Translations under genes and position numbers: made by a program
Notes under the pieces: generated by a model
What the model was told of the DNA's origin: nothing
Database searches by the model: none
Seen by the model: only the letters and a program-made list of their open reading frames with translations
Shown here: positions 17,486-25,411 of the stretch, piece by piece
How positions within the stretch are numbered: position 1 is the stretch's first letter
Layout: every line of letters begins with the position of its first letter
From: Litoribacillus peritrichatus
GTDB taxonomy: Bacteria; Pseudomonadota; Gammaproteobacteria; Pseudomonadales; Litoribrevibacteraceae
Assembly (NCBI RefSeq): GCF_039537985.1
Contig: NZ_BAABBN010000004.1
Span: 620,001-684,000 of the forward strand
Length of the DNA stretch: 64,000 nucleotides
Reading direction: 5' to 3'

Positions 17486-17887
17486 ATGAAGAGTGGCAAG
17501 CAAAAAAAGGCAGAGATTAAAAAATCGCGCTTAGCAAGAATAGGGAAGCGAGATACAACAGTTGATCCATACAAGTATCCCATCCCTGAATGGGCTATCC
17601 CTGTGGATAGGTCAGCTATTGTGTATCATTCAATGTACTTGGATATTCCACTTTTCTATATCGATAAAGAATTTCAATGTAAGGATTGCGGAAGTTCGGA
17701 GGTATGGACTGCAAAGCAGCAAAAATGGTGGTATGAGATAGCAAAGGGCTATTTTGAGACAACTGCTATCCGTTGCCGGTCTTGTCGGGATAGGCGCAAG
17801 AAAATGAGAGTCGAGAAAAAGCGGCATATGGAAGAAATGGCCAAAAAGGTCCCTCATCCAAATTCCGCGTTCTTCAAAAACACATAA
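17486..17887 (+). CDS. Integron cassette 4: zinc-ribbon protein (zf-trcl type)
   Basis: 133 residues. The central domain has two Cys pairs, CKDCG and CRSCRDRRKK, framing a WTAKQQKWWYEIAKG segment; this matches the small probable zinc-ribbon family seen as zf-trcl. N- and C-termini are Lys/Arg-rich, which fits nucleic-acid contact, but the role is unknown. It follows attC3 directly. After its stop the array is interrupted by the IS91-type element. Confidence 0.75.
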   Translation: MKSGKQKKAEIKKSRLARIGKRDTTVDPYKYPIPEWAIPVDRSAIVYHSMYLDIPLFYIDKEFQCKDCGSSEVWTAKQQKWWYEIAKGYFETTAIRCRSCRDRRKKMRVEKKRHMEEMAKKVPHPNSAFFKNT

Positions 17888-18116
17888 CTAATACAGATAG
17901 GTTGCGCGCAGCCGCAACTTAATCTGATTGTTGTACGAGCCCGCAGCCTATTTAAGTAATTATCGGTTTGAGGTTTTCTTGTTTGTGAGTGTCGGGCTGA
18001 AGGTCACTTTTTTCAGCGCGAATGAAGCTGCAGTCCCTTGACTGGTTTTTTATTTCTTTGGTTTTTATTCTGTTTTTTCTCTGTTTAGGTGTATTTATCC
18101 TGCGCTTTTGCTCCCT

Positions 18117-19195
18117 TTAGCTGATCGTTCGAAGCCTGGGCGTTTGTCTTACTTTGACGAACGGGATGACCGTCATCGGATGCCCGCAACAGGGACACAG
18201 CCGTTCGGTGTTCTTTCTTTGTACGGTAGCTTCGGGCAGTTCTACTTTAAGAATGAGTTGCAGTCGTTTGAGCGTTCGCCGGGCATTGCCATGCAAGAAC
18301 CCATAATCTCTTGTTCGTCGGAAGCCTTTCGGCAGAACGTGTTGCAAGACCCGCCATAAGAACGGAACCGCAGGTTCGGTGATGGTTTCCCATTGTTGGT
18401 TTGTGCTGTTTTTGTACCGGAAGGTGATTTGGCCGTTCTCATGCATGAGGATGTTTTTCTCACTGATCACGCCTCGATATAAATACCGTGCGAGATAGGT
18501 GAGGGCCGCTTCACCTTTGCCGACGGATTGGCACTGAACAACCCAGTCTTTGGGTGTGTGGTTCGGAAGGGTGTAACCGTGTTGTTTCATGGTGTCGATG
18601 AACTTGGCCCGAAAGACTTTGGCCAGAGCTTTGCCGTTGAACAGCTATTTACCGTGCTTCTGTTGCCATCGGTATTTATCTTTGCTGAGCCCACCATTGG
18701 GCACGATGAAGTGAATGTGTGGGTGGAACTCTAAACGACGCGAGTGGGTGTGAAGTACGCCAGTGAGCCCCAGATCTCCTTGTAGTTGTTTATCTCGGTG
18801 GCCGAAGCTCATCAGGGTGTCAACGGCACGTTCAAACAGAGCTTGATAGGCCCAGCGTTGATGGTACCAGACGAAGCCGCGAAGCTGAGACGGCAAGGTA
18901 AAGGTCACCATGTAATACTCGACTGGTAACAGTTTTTGACGTTGCCGTTCCAGCCAGAGATTATTGGTTTGGTGCTGGCAGGAAGGGCAACTTCGGTGAC
19001 CGCACGAGTGATACACGTGTTGATCCTGATGGCACTCCTGACATTGGAATACCATCTCTCGGGGTGCCCAGCACCGCAGGCAGGGGAATGACAGTCTATA
19101 ATGTTCTGTAATGCCCAATGATGGCGATCTTCCATCGGGCATTGACTCCTTAGATCGGGTTGGTATTGGCGCAGTAACTGCGCCAGACCAATCAC
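18117..19195 (-). pseudogene. IS91-family HUH transposase, frameshifted and amber-interrupted
   Basis: The gene starts at GTG 19195, with AGGAGG upstream and a 4-bp overlap with the recombinase stop. The first 46 codons (MIGLAQLLRQYQ ... IIDCHSPAC) are in one frame. Homology then continues in another frame with FQCQECH, HSCGHRSCPSC (zinc ligands), the HUH motif FHPHIHFIVPNGG and, further on, YLARYLYRGVI. The switch is explained by an extra AG at about 19056-19057. A TAG at 18645-18647 then interrupts the same frame, and sequence after it (LFNGKALAKVFRAKF) is still family-like. Two lesions make it inactive unless suppressed. Confidence 0.85.
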
Positions 19196-20109
19196 TTTTC
19201 CTCCTGATCATGATTCTTCCAGTGGATGTGAAAGCCATCAATGAGTGCATTGATCATTAGTGCGCTGTTTTGTTGGGCTTCCTCTGTCATTTTGGTGTAG
19301 CGTGCGGTGGTAATTGGGCTGGCGTGGCCGAGTAAGGTCTGGATGGAGCGCAGGTTGACGCCGTTCTCCAATAGGTGCGTTGCAAAGCTGTGGCGTAAGG
19401 TATGCACGTGGACGTTCTTTGAGATACCGCATTCTTTGGCGATTAGCTTTATGGCTTTTTGCACGCCGCCGCGATCCATGCTCATGGCTTTGCCTTCTCG
19501 GACGAAGGGCGGTTTCCCGCCGGGAAAGAGCAGCTCGGGATGACGGTGGGTTTTCCAATAGAGACGTAAGGCCTTGAGGGTCGCCAGCGGCAGTGGTACG
19601 AAGCGATCTTTGTTGCCTTTGGTGAAGCGGATATGGACGCGCATCAGATGGCTGTCGATGTCCGCAACCTTGAGATTAAGGGTTTCCGCCAGACGTAAGC
19701 CCATGCTGTACGAAGTGAGATAAAACACCTGGTAACTCAGTTTGTGAGTTTGATTGATGACCCGACAGACTTCATCCTGAGAGAGCACATCTTGCAAGGG
19801 CTGGACTTTGGGTGGTTTGACGATGTTGATCCATTGCCAGGGGCGACCAAGCACATGCTTGTAGAAGAACTGGATGGCATTGCGGGCGACTTTCACCATG
19901 CTCCAGGAGCGACGGTCAACCAGATCCAGAAAATAGGTTTTAAGCTGTTCAGCGGTCAGCTGATCAGGATAGCAATCAAAGTAATCTCCGACCTGACGTA
20001 AACAGCGGGAATACATGTTAATGGTTTTAGGGCTTTTGCCTTGTAGGGTAAGTTCGTTAAGATAGCGTTGATAGAGAGAATTGAAACGGGTCTGATCTTG
20101 AATGTTCAT
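19192..20109 (-). CDS. Tyrosine recombinase of the IS91-type element
   Basis: 305 residues, XerC/D-like. The N-terminal SAM-like core-binding region includes YLNELTLQGKSPKTINMYSR. The catalytic domain keeps R in MGLRLAETLNL, K in FTKGNKDR, HxxR in HTLRHSFATHLL, H in LGHAS and the Tyr nucleophile in TTARYTKM, so it looks intact. The start ATG follows AAGGAGT. It sits just upstream of, and overlaps, the transposase, as in the IS91 subgroup carrying a phage-integrase-type gene. I do not call it IntI because of this coupling; the true intI remnant is at 14.5 kb. Confidence 0.85.
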   Translation of the reverse strand: MNIQDQTRFNSLYQRYLNELTLQGKSPKTINMYSRCLRQVGDYFDCYPDQLTAEQLKTYFLDLVDRRSWSMVKVARNAIQFFYKHVLGRPWQWINIVKPPKVQPLQDVLSQDEVCRVINQTHKLSYQVFYLTSYSMGLRLAETLNLKVADIDSHLMRVHIRFTKGNKDRFVPLPLATLKALRLYWKTHRHPELLFPGGKPPFVREGKAMSMDRGGVQKAIKLIAKECGISKNVHVHTLRHSFATHLLENGVNLRSIQTLLGHASPITTARYTKMTEEAQQNSALMINALIDGFHIHWKNHDQEEK

Positions 20110-20195
20110 GTTGAAACTCCTTACATCACCTTCGGGATTGAAGGATCTAAGAAGTACAGTTGATCAGGTCTTCTGCCGCGAAGCGGCTTCGTTCA

Positions 20196-20228
20196 AAAAT
20201 CAGCGACAGCCAGCGCTGGGCGTTAAAT
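20196..20228 (+). repeat. Right half of an attC site (left partner lost)
   Basis: CAGCCAGCGCTGGGCGTTAA leads into the next cassette with an R'-type GTTAAAT core. No matching left arm occurs on either side of the IS91-type element, so the site appears truncated. Confidence 0.55.
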
Positions 20229-20243
20229 GCCTAAGGTAGCTAA

Positions 20244-20522
20244 ATGGCAAAATTAACCAAATCTGTTTCTGGCGGTATACTCAGTCCACGTGAAGAATGG
20301 TCATTGGTTAATGGTATTGCAGTTACAGCTGCTCTTGAAAATGAGGAGTGTTGCCTGTTCGTTACTGATAAAAACGGTAAAGACTACGCCAAAATAGTTT
20401 CAAAACTATTAGAAGTTAATGGTATTCATCATAACCTAAGTGGAACTATCGATTCTTTTTGTATAGAACTGCCTCTGTCAAGTAAAGAGAAGGTTATCAA
20501 TTTAATCGAGAAATCGTGCTGA
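20244..20522 (+). CDS. Integron cassette 5: hypothetical protein
   Basis: 92 residues, small alpha/beta-looking protein (VNGIAVTAALENEECCLFVTDKNG; KIVSKLLEVNGIHHN). The ATG follows CTAAGGTAG shortly after an attC right core. I recognise no family. Confidence 0.65.
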   Translation: MAKLTKSVSGGILSPREEWSLVNGIAVTAALENEECCLFVTDKNGKDYAKIVSKLLEVNGIHHNLSGTIDSFCIELPLSSKEKVINLIEKSC

Positions 20523-20530
20523 AATAAGCA

Positions 20531-20604
20531 TTTAACCAGGCCAAGCAGCATCAGCCCTTCGGGCTTGGACCTCGCTACGCTCGGCTGCTGTTGGCAACGT
20601 TAAC
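20531..20604 (+). repeat. attC site 5
   Basis: TTTAACCAGGCCAAGCAGCA at the left and GCTGCTGTTGGCAACGTTAA at the right form paired arms. It shares a long stretch (AGGCCAAGCARCATCAGCCC) with attC 8, so the two sites belong to one sequence family. Confidence 0.85.
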
Positions 20605-20623
20605 TTCCGAAGATACATCGAGA

Positions 20624-21067
20624 ATGTTCATGGATATAGAATTACAAAAAGAGAGATTTGAAGCTTTTAGAAATGAAAGAATGCCTGTGCTTCATGAATT
20701 TTCACAAAATCTCGGTTTTCAAAATCCTCATGAAATTCTCATTAATCCAATGGCTTTTCTCGAGCCACTAAGTAATTGGCTCTCAGATCAAGATATTTCA
20801 GAAGAATCTAGGAACTGGATTATTGTTCGTATTGGCTACTTTATCGGAGAGTTATTCGCAGTGAAGCATGATGGCTGCTGGAGTGTATGTGAAGCCAAAA
20901 GCTCGCGATATTATGGTCACTACGTTGTTGGAGAGTTTTCATCATTTAGTAACCCAAATGCTCTCTTTGCACCAATGGAAGTAGCATTTGAATTGGCAAA
21001 TCAACCACAAGGTCGCTCATTATCAGGCATTGTCGCAGAGATAGAGAGTGCGCTAAATGGGCTGTAA
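20624..21067 (+). CDS. Integron cassette 6: hypothetical protein
   Basis: About 147 residues from ATG 20624; the open frame begins at a TTG inside attC5, which I reject as the start. ATG 20630 is an alternative. The protein is acidic and soluble, with LEPLSNWLSDQDISEESRNW and a Trp/Cys-containing strand region HDGCWSVCEAKSSRYYGHYVV. Family not recognised. Confidence 0.6.
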   Translation: MFMDIELQKERFEAFRNERMPVLHEFSQNLGFQNPHEILINPMAFLEPLSNWLSDQDISEESRNWIIVRIGYFIGELFAVKHDGCWSVCEAKSSRYYGHYVVGEFSSFSNPNALFAPMEVAFELANQPQGRSLSGIVAEIESALNGL

Positions 21068-21070
21068 GAA

Positions 21071-21166
21071 GTTAACAAGTAGCTGCAACCGACCGTCAAA
21101 AGTGTCACTTAAATTGCTGGCGCAATTACGCGCCACTTTTGCCGGCGGCTGAGCCAGGCGTTACGT
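21071..21166 (+). repeat. attC site 6
   Basis: GTTAACAAGTAGCTGCAACC at the left and GGCGGCTGAGCCAGGCGTTACG at the right give paired outer arms, with AAAAGTG/CACTTTT inner arms. Confidence 0.85.
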
Positions 21167-21180
21167 TTAAGGAGATAGAC

Positions 21181-21606
21181 ATCAATTATCAGGGGTTCAA
21201 GGATAATATCGATTACAGTGGCATCGATTTACTCCAAATGCCTAAACTAAAATGGCTTTGGCTTAATGAGTTTTTTGATGGGCCGCTCCAAGGTATAGTC
21301 GAAGTTGAGGGAAAGTTAGGTATTTGTTGTTTTGTCGAGGAATCCGATAACGAGTCCGAGCAAGGTTGGTATCGAAAATTTGTGGTACTCGAGCTATCTG
21401 ATGAACAGATCAAGGCAGAGCAATATTGGCACAACGAATTCGTAAAATACGTTGGAGACCATTTTAAATGCAATCCAGATTCTTCGCGAATAACGGTTGG
21501 GGCTCAAAAGCCTAAATCAGAATGGGACAAATTTTATGTTCCGTATAAAGAAAAATATCAACCCAATTTTGAAAGTAATAAAGTGTTGGGCTGGACAAAA
21601 ATATAA
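21181..21606 (+). CDS. Integron cassette 7: hypothetical protein with no standard start codon
   Basis: About 141 residues if translation begins at 21181. A strong AAGGAG site (21169-21174) is placed six bases before an in-frame ATC, where a start would be expected, but no ATG, GTG or TTG is there. The frame is open upstream into the attC, and the next in-frame ATG is at 21238. Either ATC was ATG before a point mutation, or an unusual initiation is used. The protein is acidic, with GPLQGIVEVEGKLGICCFVE and GWYRKFVVLELSDEQ segments; family not recognised. Confidence 0.5.
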   Translation: MNYQGFKDNIDYSGIDLLQMPKLKWLWLNEFFDGPLQGIVEVEGKLGICCFVEESDNESEQGWYRKFVVLELSDEQIKAEQYWHNEFVKYVGDHFKCNPDSSRITVGAQKPKSEWDKFYVPYKEKYQPNFESNKVLGWTKI

Positions 21607-21607
21607 A

Positions 21608-21667
21608 CGTAACAAGTGGGTCAAATTGAAACCTACTGCGTAGCTTCAATTTACCCAGGCGTTATGG
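21608..21667 (+). repeat. attC site 7 (short)
   Basis: CGTAACAAGTGGGTCAAATT pairs with TTCAATTTACCCAGGCGTTATG. At about 60 bp it is the shortest complete site here, like a classical 59-base element. Confidence 0.9.
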
Positions 21668-21688
21668 TATTTAAAACTGAGGAGTAAA

Positions 21689-22018
21689 ATGAAACACCTA
21701 CTATTGGTCACATTATCTATAACACTAGCGAGTTGTTCTGCATTCAAACCAAAGAAAGAATATGAGTTCGTACTTGAATCTGGAGAACTAGCTTCACCTC
21801 AACAAGTTTCCGAAGTAAAAGCGATCTGCGAATACGATAAAAAAATCGAAGAAGCTAAAAACAATATGGGTACCGCCATCTCGGTTGGTCGCTATGAATC
21901 AGGTTATGGTCCGAAAACATCGGACAAGTATGTTAAAGAAGCAAGTCGTTTAATGTATGAGGCTCGTGAATGTTTATTAGCAAATGGTTTGTCTACCCGC
22001 GAAAAGAAAAAACCATAA
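21689..22018 (+). CDS. Integron cassette 8: small lipoprotein
   Basis: 109 residues with a lipoprotein signal peptide and lipobox (MKHLLLVTLSITLASCSAFK). The mature part is charged, with two further Cys and a helical region around EAKNNMGTAISVGRYESGYG. A strong GAGGAG site precedes the ATG. The function is unknown. Confidence 0.7.
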   Translation: MKHLLLVTLSITLASCSAFKPKKEYEFVLESGELASPQQVSEVKAICEYDKKIEEAKNNMGTAISVGRYESGYGPKTSDKYVKEASRLMYEARECLLANGLSTREKKKP

Positions 22019-22144
22019 CAAGGCCAAGCAACATCAGCCCTTGCAGGGCTTGGACAGCCTTGCAACCGCGCTTTTTGTGCATGGCTTCGCCATTGTTGCA
22101 CAAAAATCACAACTACAAGTCTGCCGTTGTTGGCAGCGTCTATG
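22014..22144 (+). repeat. attC site 8 with an internal long hairpin and altered right core
   Basis: CATAACAAGGCCAAGCAACA at the left pairs with CCGTTGTTGGCAGC at the right. The right core reads GTCTATG rather than GTTATG. The centre holds a 10-bp inverted repeat TTTTTGTGCA ... TGCACAAAAA (22072-22106). Confidence 0.75.
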
Positions 22145-22157
22145 TTCAAGGAAGGCC

Positions 22158-22457
22158 ATGAGTAACTTGTCTATCGAAGTAGAAGGCAAAAAATACGAGA
22201 TCAAAGCCACTGAAAAATCTAATTCGTGGGGCAATGGGTTAAAACTAGCTATATATAGTTCAAACAAAGAGCTTATAAATTCAATAAGCTATATGTGCCA
22301 CCCAGAGTTCGAAAACTATGAAGTTTTCCAGCAAAAATCGTTTTCTGAGTTGCAAGCAATTGCTATGTCTAAGTTAGCAACAGATATGGCTACAAATAAA
22401 TATAAACAAGCATGCTCCAATGGTTTAGAGTTGGTGCTTCCAATAAACAAAAATTAA
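22158..22457 (+). CDS. Integron cassette 9: hypothetical protein
   Basis: 99 residues from ATG 22158, chosen because AAGGAAGG precedes it; the frame is open upstream but through attC8. Soluble mixed alpha/beta sequence beginning MSNLSIEVEGKKYEIKATEK. No family recognised. It is the last cassette gene; only the left start of an attC (CATAACATC, 22461) follows. Confidence 0.6.
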   Translation: MSNLSIEVEGKKYEIKATEKSNSWGNGLKLAIYSSNKELINSISYMCHPEFENYEVFQQKSFSELQAIAMSKLATDMATNKYKQACSNGLELVLPINKN

Positions 22458-22912
22458 AAACATAACATCTATATGACCGGGGGTTGTCAAGGCGCAGAAA
22501 CCTGAAGGCCCCTCCAAGGTCAGAGCTCGATTCTCAAAAATCTGATCCTGCTCTCTTATTGGCACAGCTGCCGATTCTTTCATTCTTGTTGTCAGTTCGT
22601 AAGAACTGTCGGGGTGCCGAACCATCACAAACATCTATTGAGGCTCTACTGAGGGTTCCCCCAGTTTGTGACTTTCCTCAAAACTGCATTGAGGTGACAC
22701 CCTAGAAATCAATCGGTTACCCTCGCATCCGGCGCTTCAAGAGTCGGGCTCGCGTTACTTCATGCGTCCAGTTATAAGTCACTCGGACGAGGGGCTGTTC
22801 CAAAGCGAAACAGGCGGACAACTTACTGTCTATTCAAGGCGGAGGTGGTTGGCGTATTGTCCATTGAGAGGCATCAAGCTCCAGGCTTAGGTCTATCTCA
22901 TGTCGTTCAAAT
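22458..22912. other. Non-coding end of the integron region
   Basis: After a truncated attC-like CATAACATC there is no convincing gene. Short open frames here lack start signals and family resemblance. Some GTTA-containing segments (near 22755 and 22770) could be decayed attC DNA, but no paired arms are obvious. Confidence 0.5.
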
Positions 22913-23803
22913 CTACGGTTCCGACAACATCAGATTGATATATTCTTTAAACGCTTTCAGCTTCTTGGTCTGCCACTGCGTTTTCTTTGAAAGAAGGTAG
23001 AGGCGTTTTCTGGGAAGGTTACGCTCAGATAACACAGAGACAAATCGTCCTTCATTCAGCTCTTTTTGTATAGAAATATCCAGTAGCATACCGATCCCAA
23101 GATTCCCGTTAATTAGCTGATAGACACCTTCGACATCGTTTGTTGTGTGAGATACGGATTGGTCAAAGTCGAACTTCTCTTTGTTTAAGAATGCTTTCAG
23201 TTCACCCGCCGGATTTAATGACGACATAAGAATAAACTTTGCGTTGCCAAGAGAAACAAAGCTTTCTGGCATACCGACACGTTCAATGTAGGCTGGTGTT
23301 GCACAGGCAACGAGTTGAGTCTCGATCAACGGCATAGCCACCATGGTACTGCTGTCGTTGAGTCGGCCGAGGCGGAAAGCAAAGTCGATGTCTTTATCGT
23401 ATAGGTCTTCCAGCTCATCGCTGAATTGAATATCAAATTTGATGCGGGGATGCTTACTGGTAAAGCTGGATAAAATATCAATGATCTTTGAGCGGCATAA
23501 GGCTTTGGAAAGGGTGATGGCAATCGTGCCGCTTATACTTTCTTGCTCAGAAAGTAATGCTTCTTCTGCATGATCTATGGATGAAAGAATCTCTTTGCAC
23601 TTGGGGTAAAACTGCTTGCCGGATTCTGTAATGTCTAATCGTTTATGAGATCGGTGGAAGAGTTGGACCTGCAAACTTTCTTCCAGCTGAACAAGTTGCT
23701 TGCTGAGCGCAGGCACTGATAGGTTCAGTAACGCGGCTGCTTTGGTGATGCTTCCTTGTTCAACGACGGCGATAAATGTTTGATATTGATCCAGCTTTGA
23801 CAT
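22913..23803 (-). CDS. LysR-family transcriptional regulator
   Basis: 296 residues, normal LysR length. The HTH is at the N-terminus (FIAVVEQGSITKAAALLNLS, then VPALSKQLVQLEESLQVQLF), followed by an effector-binding domain. It diverges from the SRPBCC gene across a 128-bp gap, so it probably regulates that gene. The inducer is unknown. Confidence 0.9.
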   Translation of the reverse strand: MSKLDQYQTFIAVVEQGSITKAAALLNLSVPALSKQLVQLEESLQVQLFHRSHKRLDITESGKQFYPKCKEILSSIDHAEEALLSEQESISGTIAITLSKALCRSKIIDILSSFTSKHPRIKFDIQFSDELEDLYDKDIDFAFRLGRLNDSSTMVAMPLIETQLVACATPAYIERVGMPESFVSLGNAKFILMSSLNPAGELKAFLNKEKFDFDQSVSHTTNDVEGVYQLINGNLGIGMLLDISIQKELNEGRFVSVLSERNLPRKRLYLLSKKTQWQTKKLKAFKEYINLMLSEP

Positions 23804-23931
23804 GATAACTCTAAGTTTGTTTTGGTTTCTCTTTAGTTAATCTATGGATTTAAATAGTTCAATTTATCTTAATTAATCTTGCCCATATAGTCATCTTTGT
23901 TCTGTTTCAACACACTAATTAGGGATCAAAA

Positions 23932-24372
23932 ATGATTGAACTGGCAAAAGTAAGTACTACGATTTTTGCACCTGTCGCCGTTGTATTCGACTATGTCACT
24001 AATATGGAGAATTATGGGGAGTGGTTTCCTGGAGTAATGGCTATAAGATCAGGTAATAACTTACCTCATGCAACGGTTGGGAAAACTTACCTTGAAACCT
24101 TGCAGTTACCTGGCGGAGAGCATGAACTTTCTATAGATGTTGTCCAGAGTGAAGCTCCGCGTCTCTTCCTCACTCAAGGCGATTTAGAAGGTATCTTGCC
24201 TCAAATGACTATGAGATTCTCTGAAGAACAAGAAGGGGCTTGCACATTTGATTTGCAATACCACAGTCGAGATTCGAGTCTTTCGGAAGAATCTGAAATC
24301 ATAACTGCGTTAAGAAAAGACCTAGCAGAACGGGCAGTCGTGGCCTTGGTGAATCTCAAAAATAAATTCTAA
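23932..24372 (+). CDS. SRPBCC (START-like) family protein
   Basis: 146 residues with the polyketide cyclase/START-like pattern: FAPVAVVFDYVTNMENYGEW at the N-terminus, a beta-rich centre, and a long C-terminal helix (LRKDLAERAVVALVNLKNKF). Such proteins bind hydrophobic ligands in a helix-grip cavity. It is probably controlled by the divergent LysR regulator. The ligand cannot be inferred. Confidence 0.75.
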   Translation: MIELAKVSTTIFAPVAVVFDYVTNMENYGEWFPGVMAIRSGNNLPHATVGKTYLETLQLPGGEHELSIDVVQSEAPRLFLTQGDLEGILPQMTMRFSEEQEGACTFDLQYHSRDSSLSEESEIITALRKDLAERAVVALVNLKNKF

Positions 24373-24960
24373 ACATTGATTGGTTGAGAATGATAGTTCT
24401 CAGAGCTTGCTTGTTCTGAGACCTATTAAGTAAAGAATCTTTTTTGTTTAGATTCCTCTCACCCAAACGTCTTGACTATGTTGTTTTAGTCCATCGATAA
24501 CACTCTGATGAATGAAGACCAGCCTAAAGTCTTCTAAGAGTGTATGTTCGTCTTTCATGGGTGATACCTACATCTTTGGTGCGCGCATGGACGACGGTCT
24601 ACTTTGTTTAGTCGCTTATTTCCGTGTTTTCGCGTTTACCAGGAATTGTGAGTGTCATTTCGTCAGAGTTTCTTAAGGGGATGATTCGTTTTTTGATCTA
24701 ACACAACTCCTTGGTTTCAAAACACTGTAGTCTGTTTATTGATTGAGTCTTTTCTTGTCTTCATTTCTTGTATTTGTTCCCGTTCTGATTGTTTTCTATA
24801 CAATTCGCATTCTTAAAAAACTCCTTTAAAACCAACCTCCTATCACGATTTTAAATATCCGACTGTATTACTCGGGTTTATTGATCTGAGTCAGTAACAA
24901 AAATAGTGGTCAGCGTATCTTGTGCCTGTACAACAACTTTAATAGTCGAGGAGAAATGCC
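24373..24960. other. Long leader region upstream of norC
   Basis: 588 bp with no gene I can support. The promoter-proximal end carries a Dnr-like box and a plausible -10; the rest is T-rich. Confidence 0.55.
24881..24921 (+). promoter_or_regulatory. Dnr-like box and -10 element of norCB
   Basis: TTGATCTGAGTCAG (24881-24894) fits TTGAT-N4-GTCAA at 9 of 10 positions. A TATCTT at 24916-24921 puts the transcription start near 24928, about 41 bp from the box centre, which is the usual class II activator spacing. Confidence 0.65.
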
Positions 24961-25401
24961 ATGGCTGAACGCTTTACTAAAAGCATGGCTAGAAACATGT
25001 ATATGGGGGGAAGTTTATTCTTCATTCTCATATTCATTGGCCTAACGTTGGATACCGTGCGGCAATTGCCAGAACGGGATAATCGAGAAAACCTAACGGA
25101 GTCGGTCGCTCACGGTAAAAAACTGTGGGAAGACAACAACTGTGTAGGCTGTCATTCCCTTATGGGTGAAGGTGCGTATTTTGCGCCGGAGCTTGGTAAC
25201 GTGTTTTATCGCCGTGGTGGTGAAGAAAGCTTTAAGGTTTTCTTCAAGTCATGGATGAATGCTCAACCGTTGGGTATTGAAGGCCGACGTGCCATGCCTC
25301 AGTTCAATTTGAACGATGAGGATCTGGAAGCCTTGGCTGACTTCCTGGAATACGCAGCCAAGATAAATACAAATGACTGGCCACCAAATATTGAAGGATA
25401 A
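24961..25401 (+). CDS. norC: Nitric oxide reductase subunit C (cytochrome c)
   Basis: 146 residues, membrane-anchored by one N-terminal helix (MYMGGSLFFILIFIGLTLDT), with periplasmic heme c motif CVGCHSLMGEGAYFAPELGN and a Met ligand likely in RAMPQFNL. It receives electrons for NorB. The ATG has GAGGAG upstream; norB follows after 10 bp. A Dnr-like box precedes it. Confidence 0.96.
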   Translation: MAERFTKSMARNMYMGGSLFFILIFIGLTLDTVRQLPERDNRENLTESVAHGKKLWEDNNCVGCHSLMGEGAYFAPELGNVFYRRGGEESFKVFFKSWMNAQPLGIEGRRAMPQFNLNDEDLEALADFLEYAAKINTNDWPPNIEG

Positions 25402-25411
25402 GGAGCGCACT

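Larger units (their letters stand above)
17888..20221. mobile_element. IS91-family-like element with tyrosine recombinase inserted in the cassette array
   Basis: Coding content spans 18117-20109: an HUH transposase (broken) and an upstream tyrosine recombinase, both on the minus strand. IS91 elements lack terminal inverted repeats, so the ends cannot be placed by eye. I bound it by the last base of cassette 4 and by the right half of an attC that resumes before 20222. The left attC4 begins ACATAACTA but has no matching right half; the right half-site AGCGCTGGGCGTTAAAT lacks its left partner. The insertion or an associated deletion therefore hit attC DNA. Confidence 0.7.

Noticed and set aside
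18108..18734. Plus-strand open frames across the IS91-type element
   Set aside because: They are shadows opposite conserved transposase sequence, without start signals.
19192..20109. Tyrosine recombinase as the integron integrase IntI
   Set aside because: It overlaps an IS91-family transposase start by 4 bp and lies inside the array, not at its head; a separate IntI C-terminal remnant exists at 14539-14664.
22484..22705. Short open frame after the last cassette
   Set aside because: Pro/Ser/Arg-rich, no ribosome site and no family resemblance.
24686..24703. TTGATCTAACACAA as another Dnr box upstream of norC
   Set aside because: Only 8 of 10 positions match and it is 190 bp further upstream than the better site at 24881.
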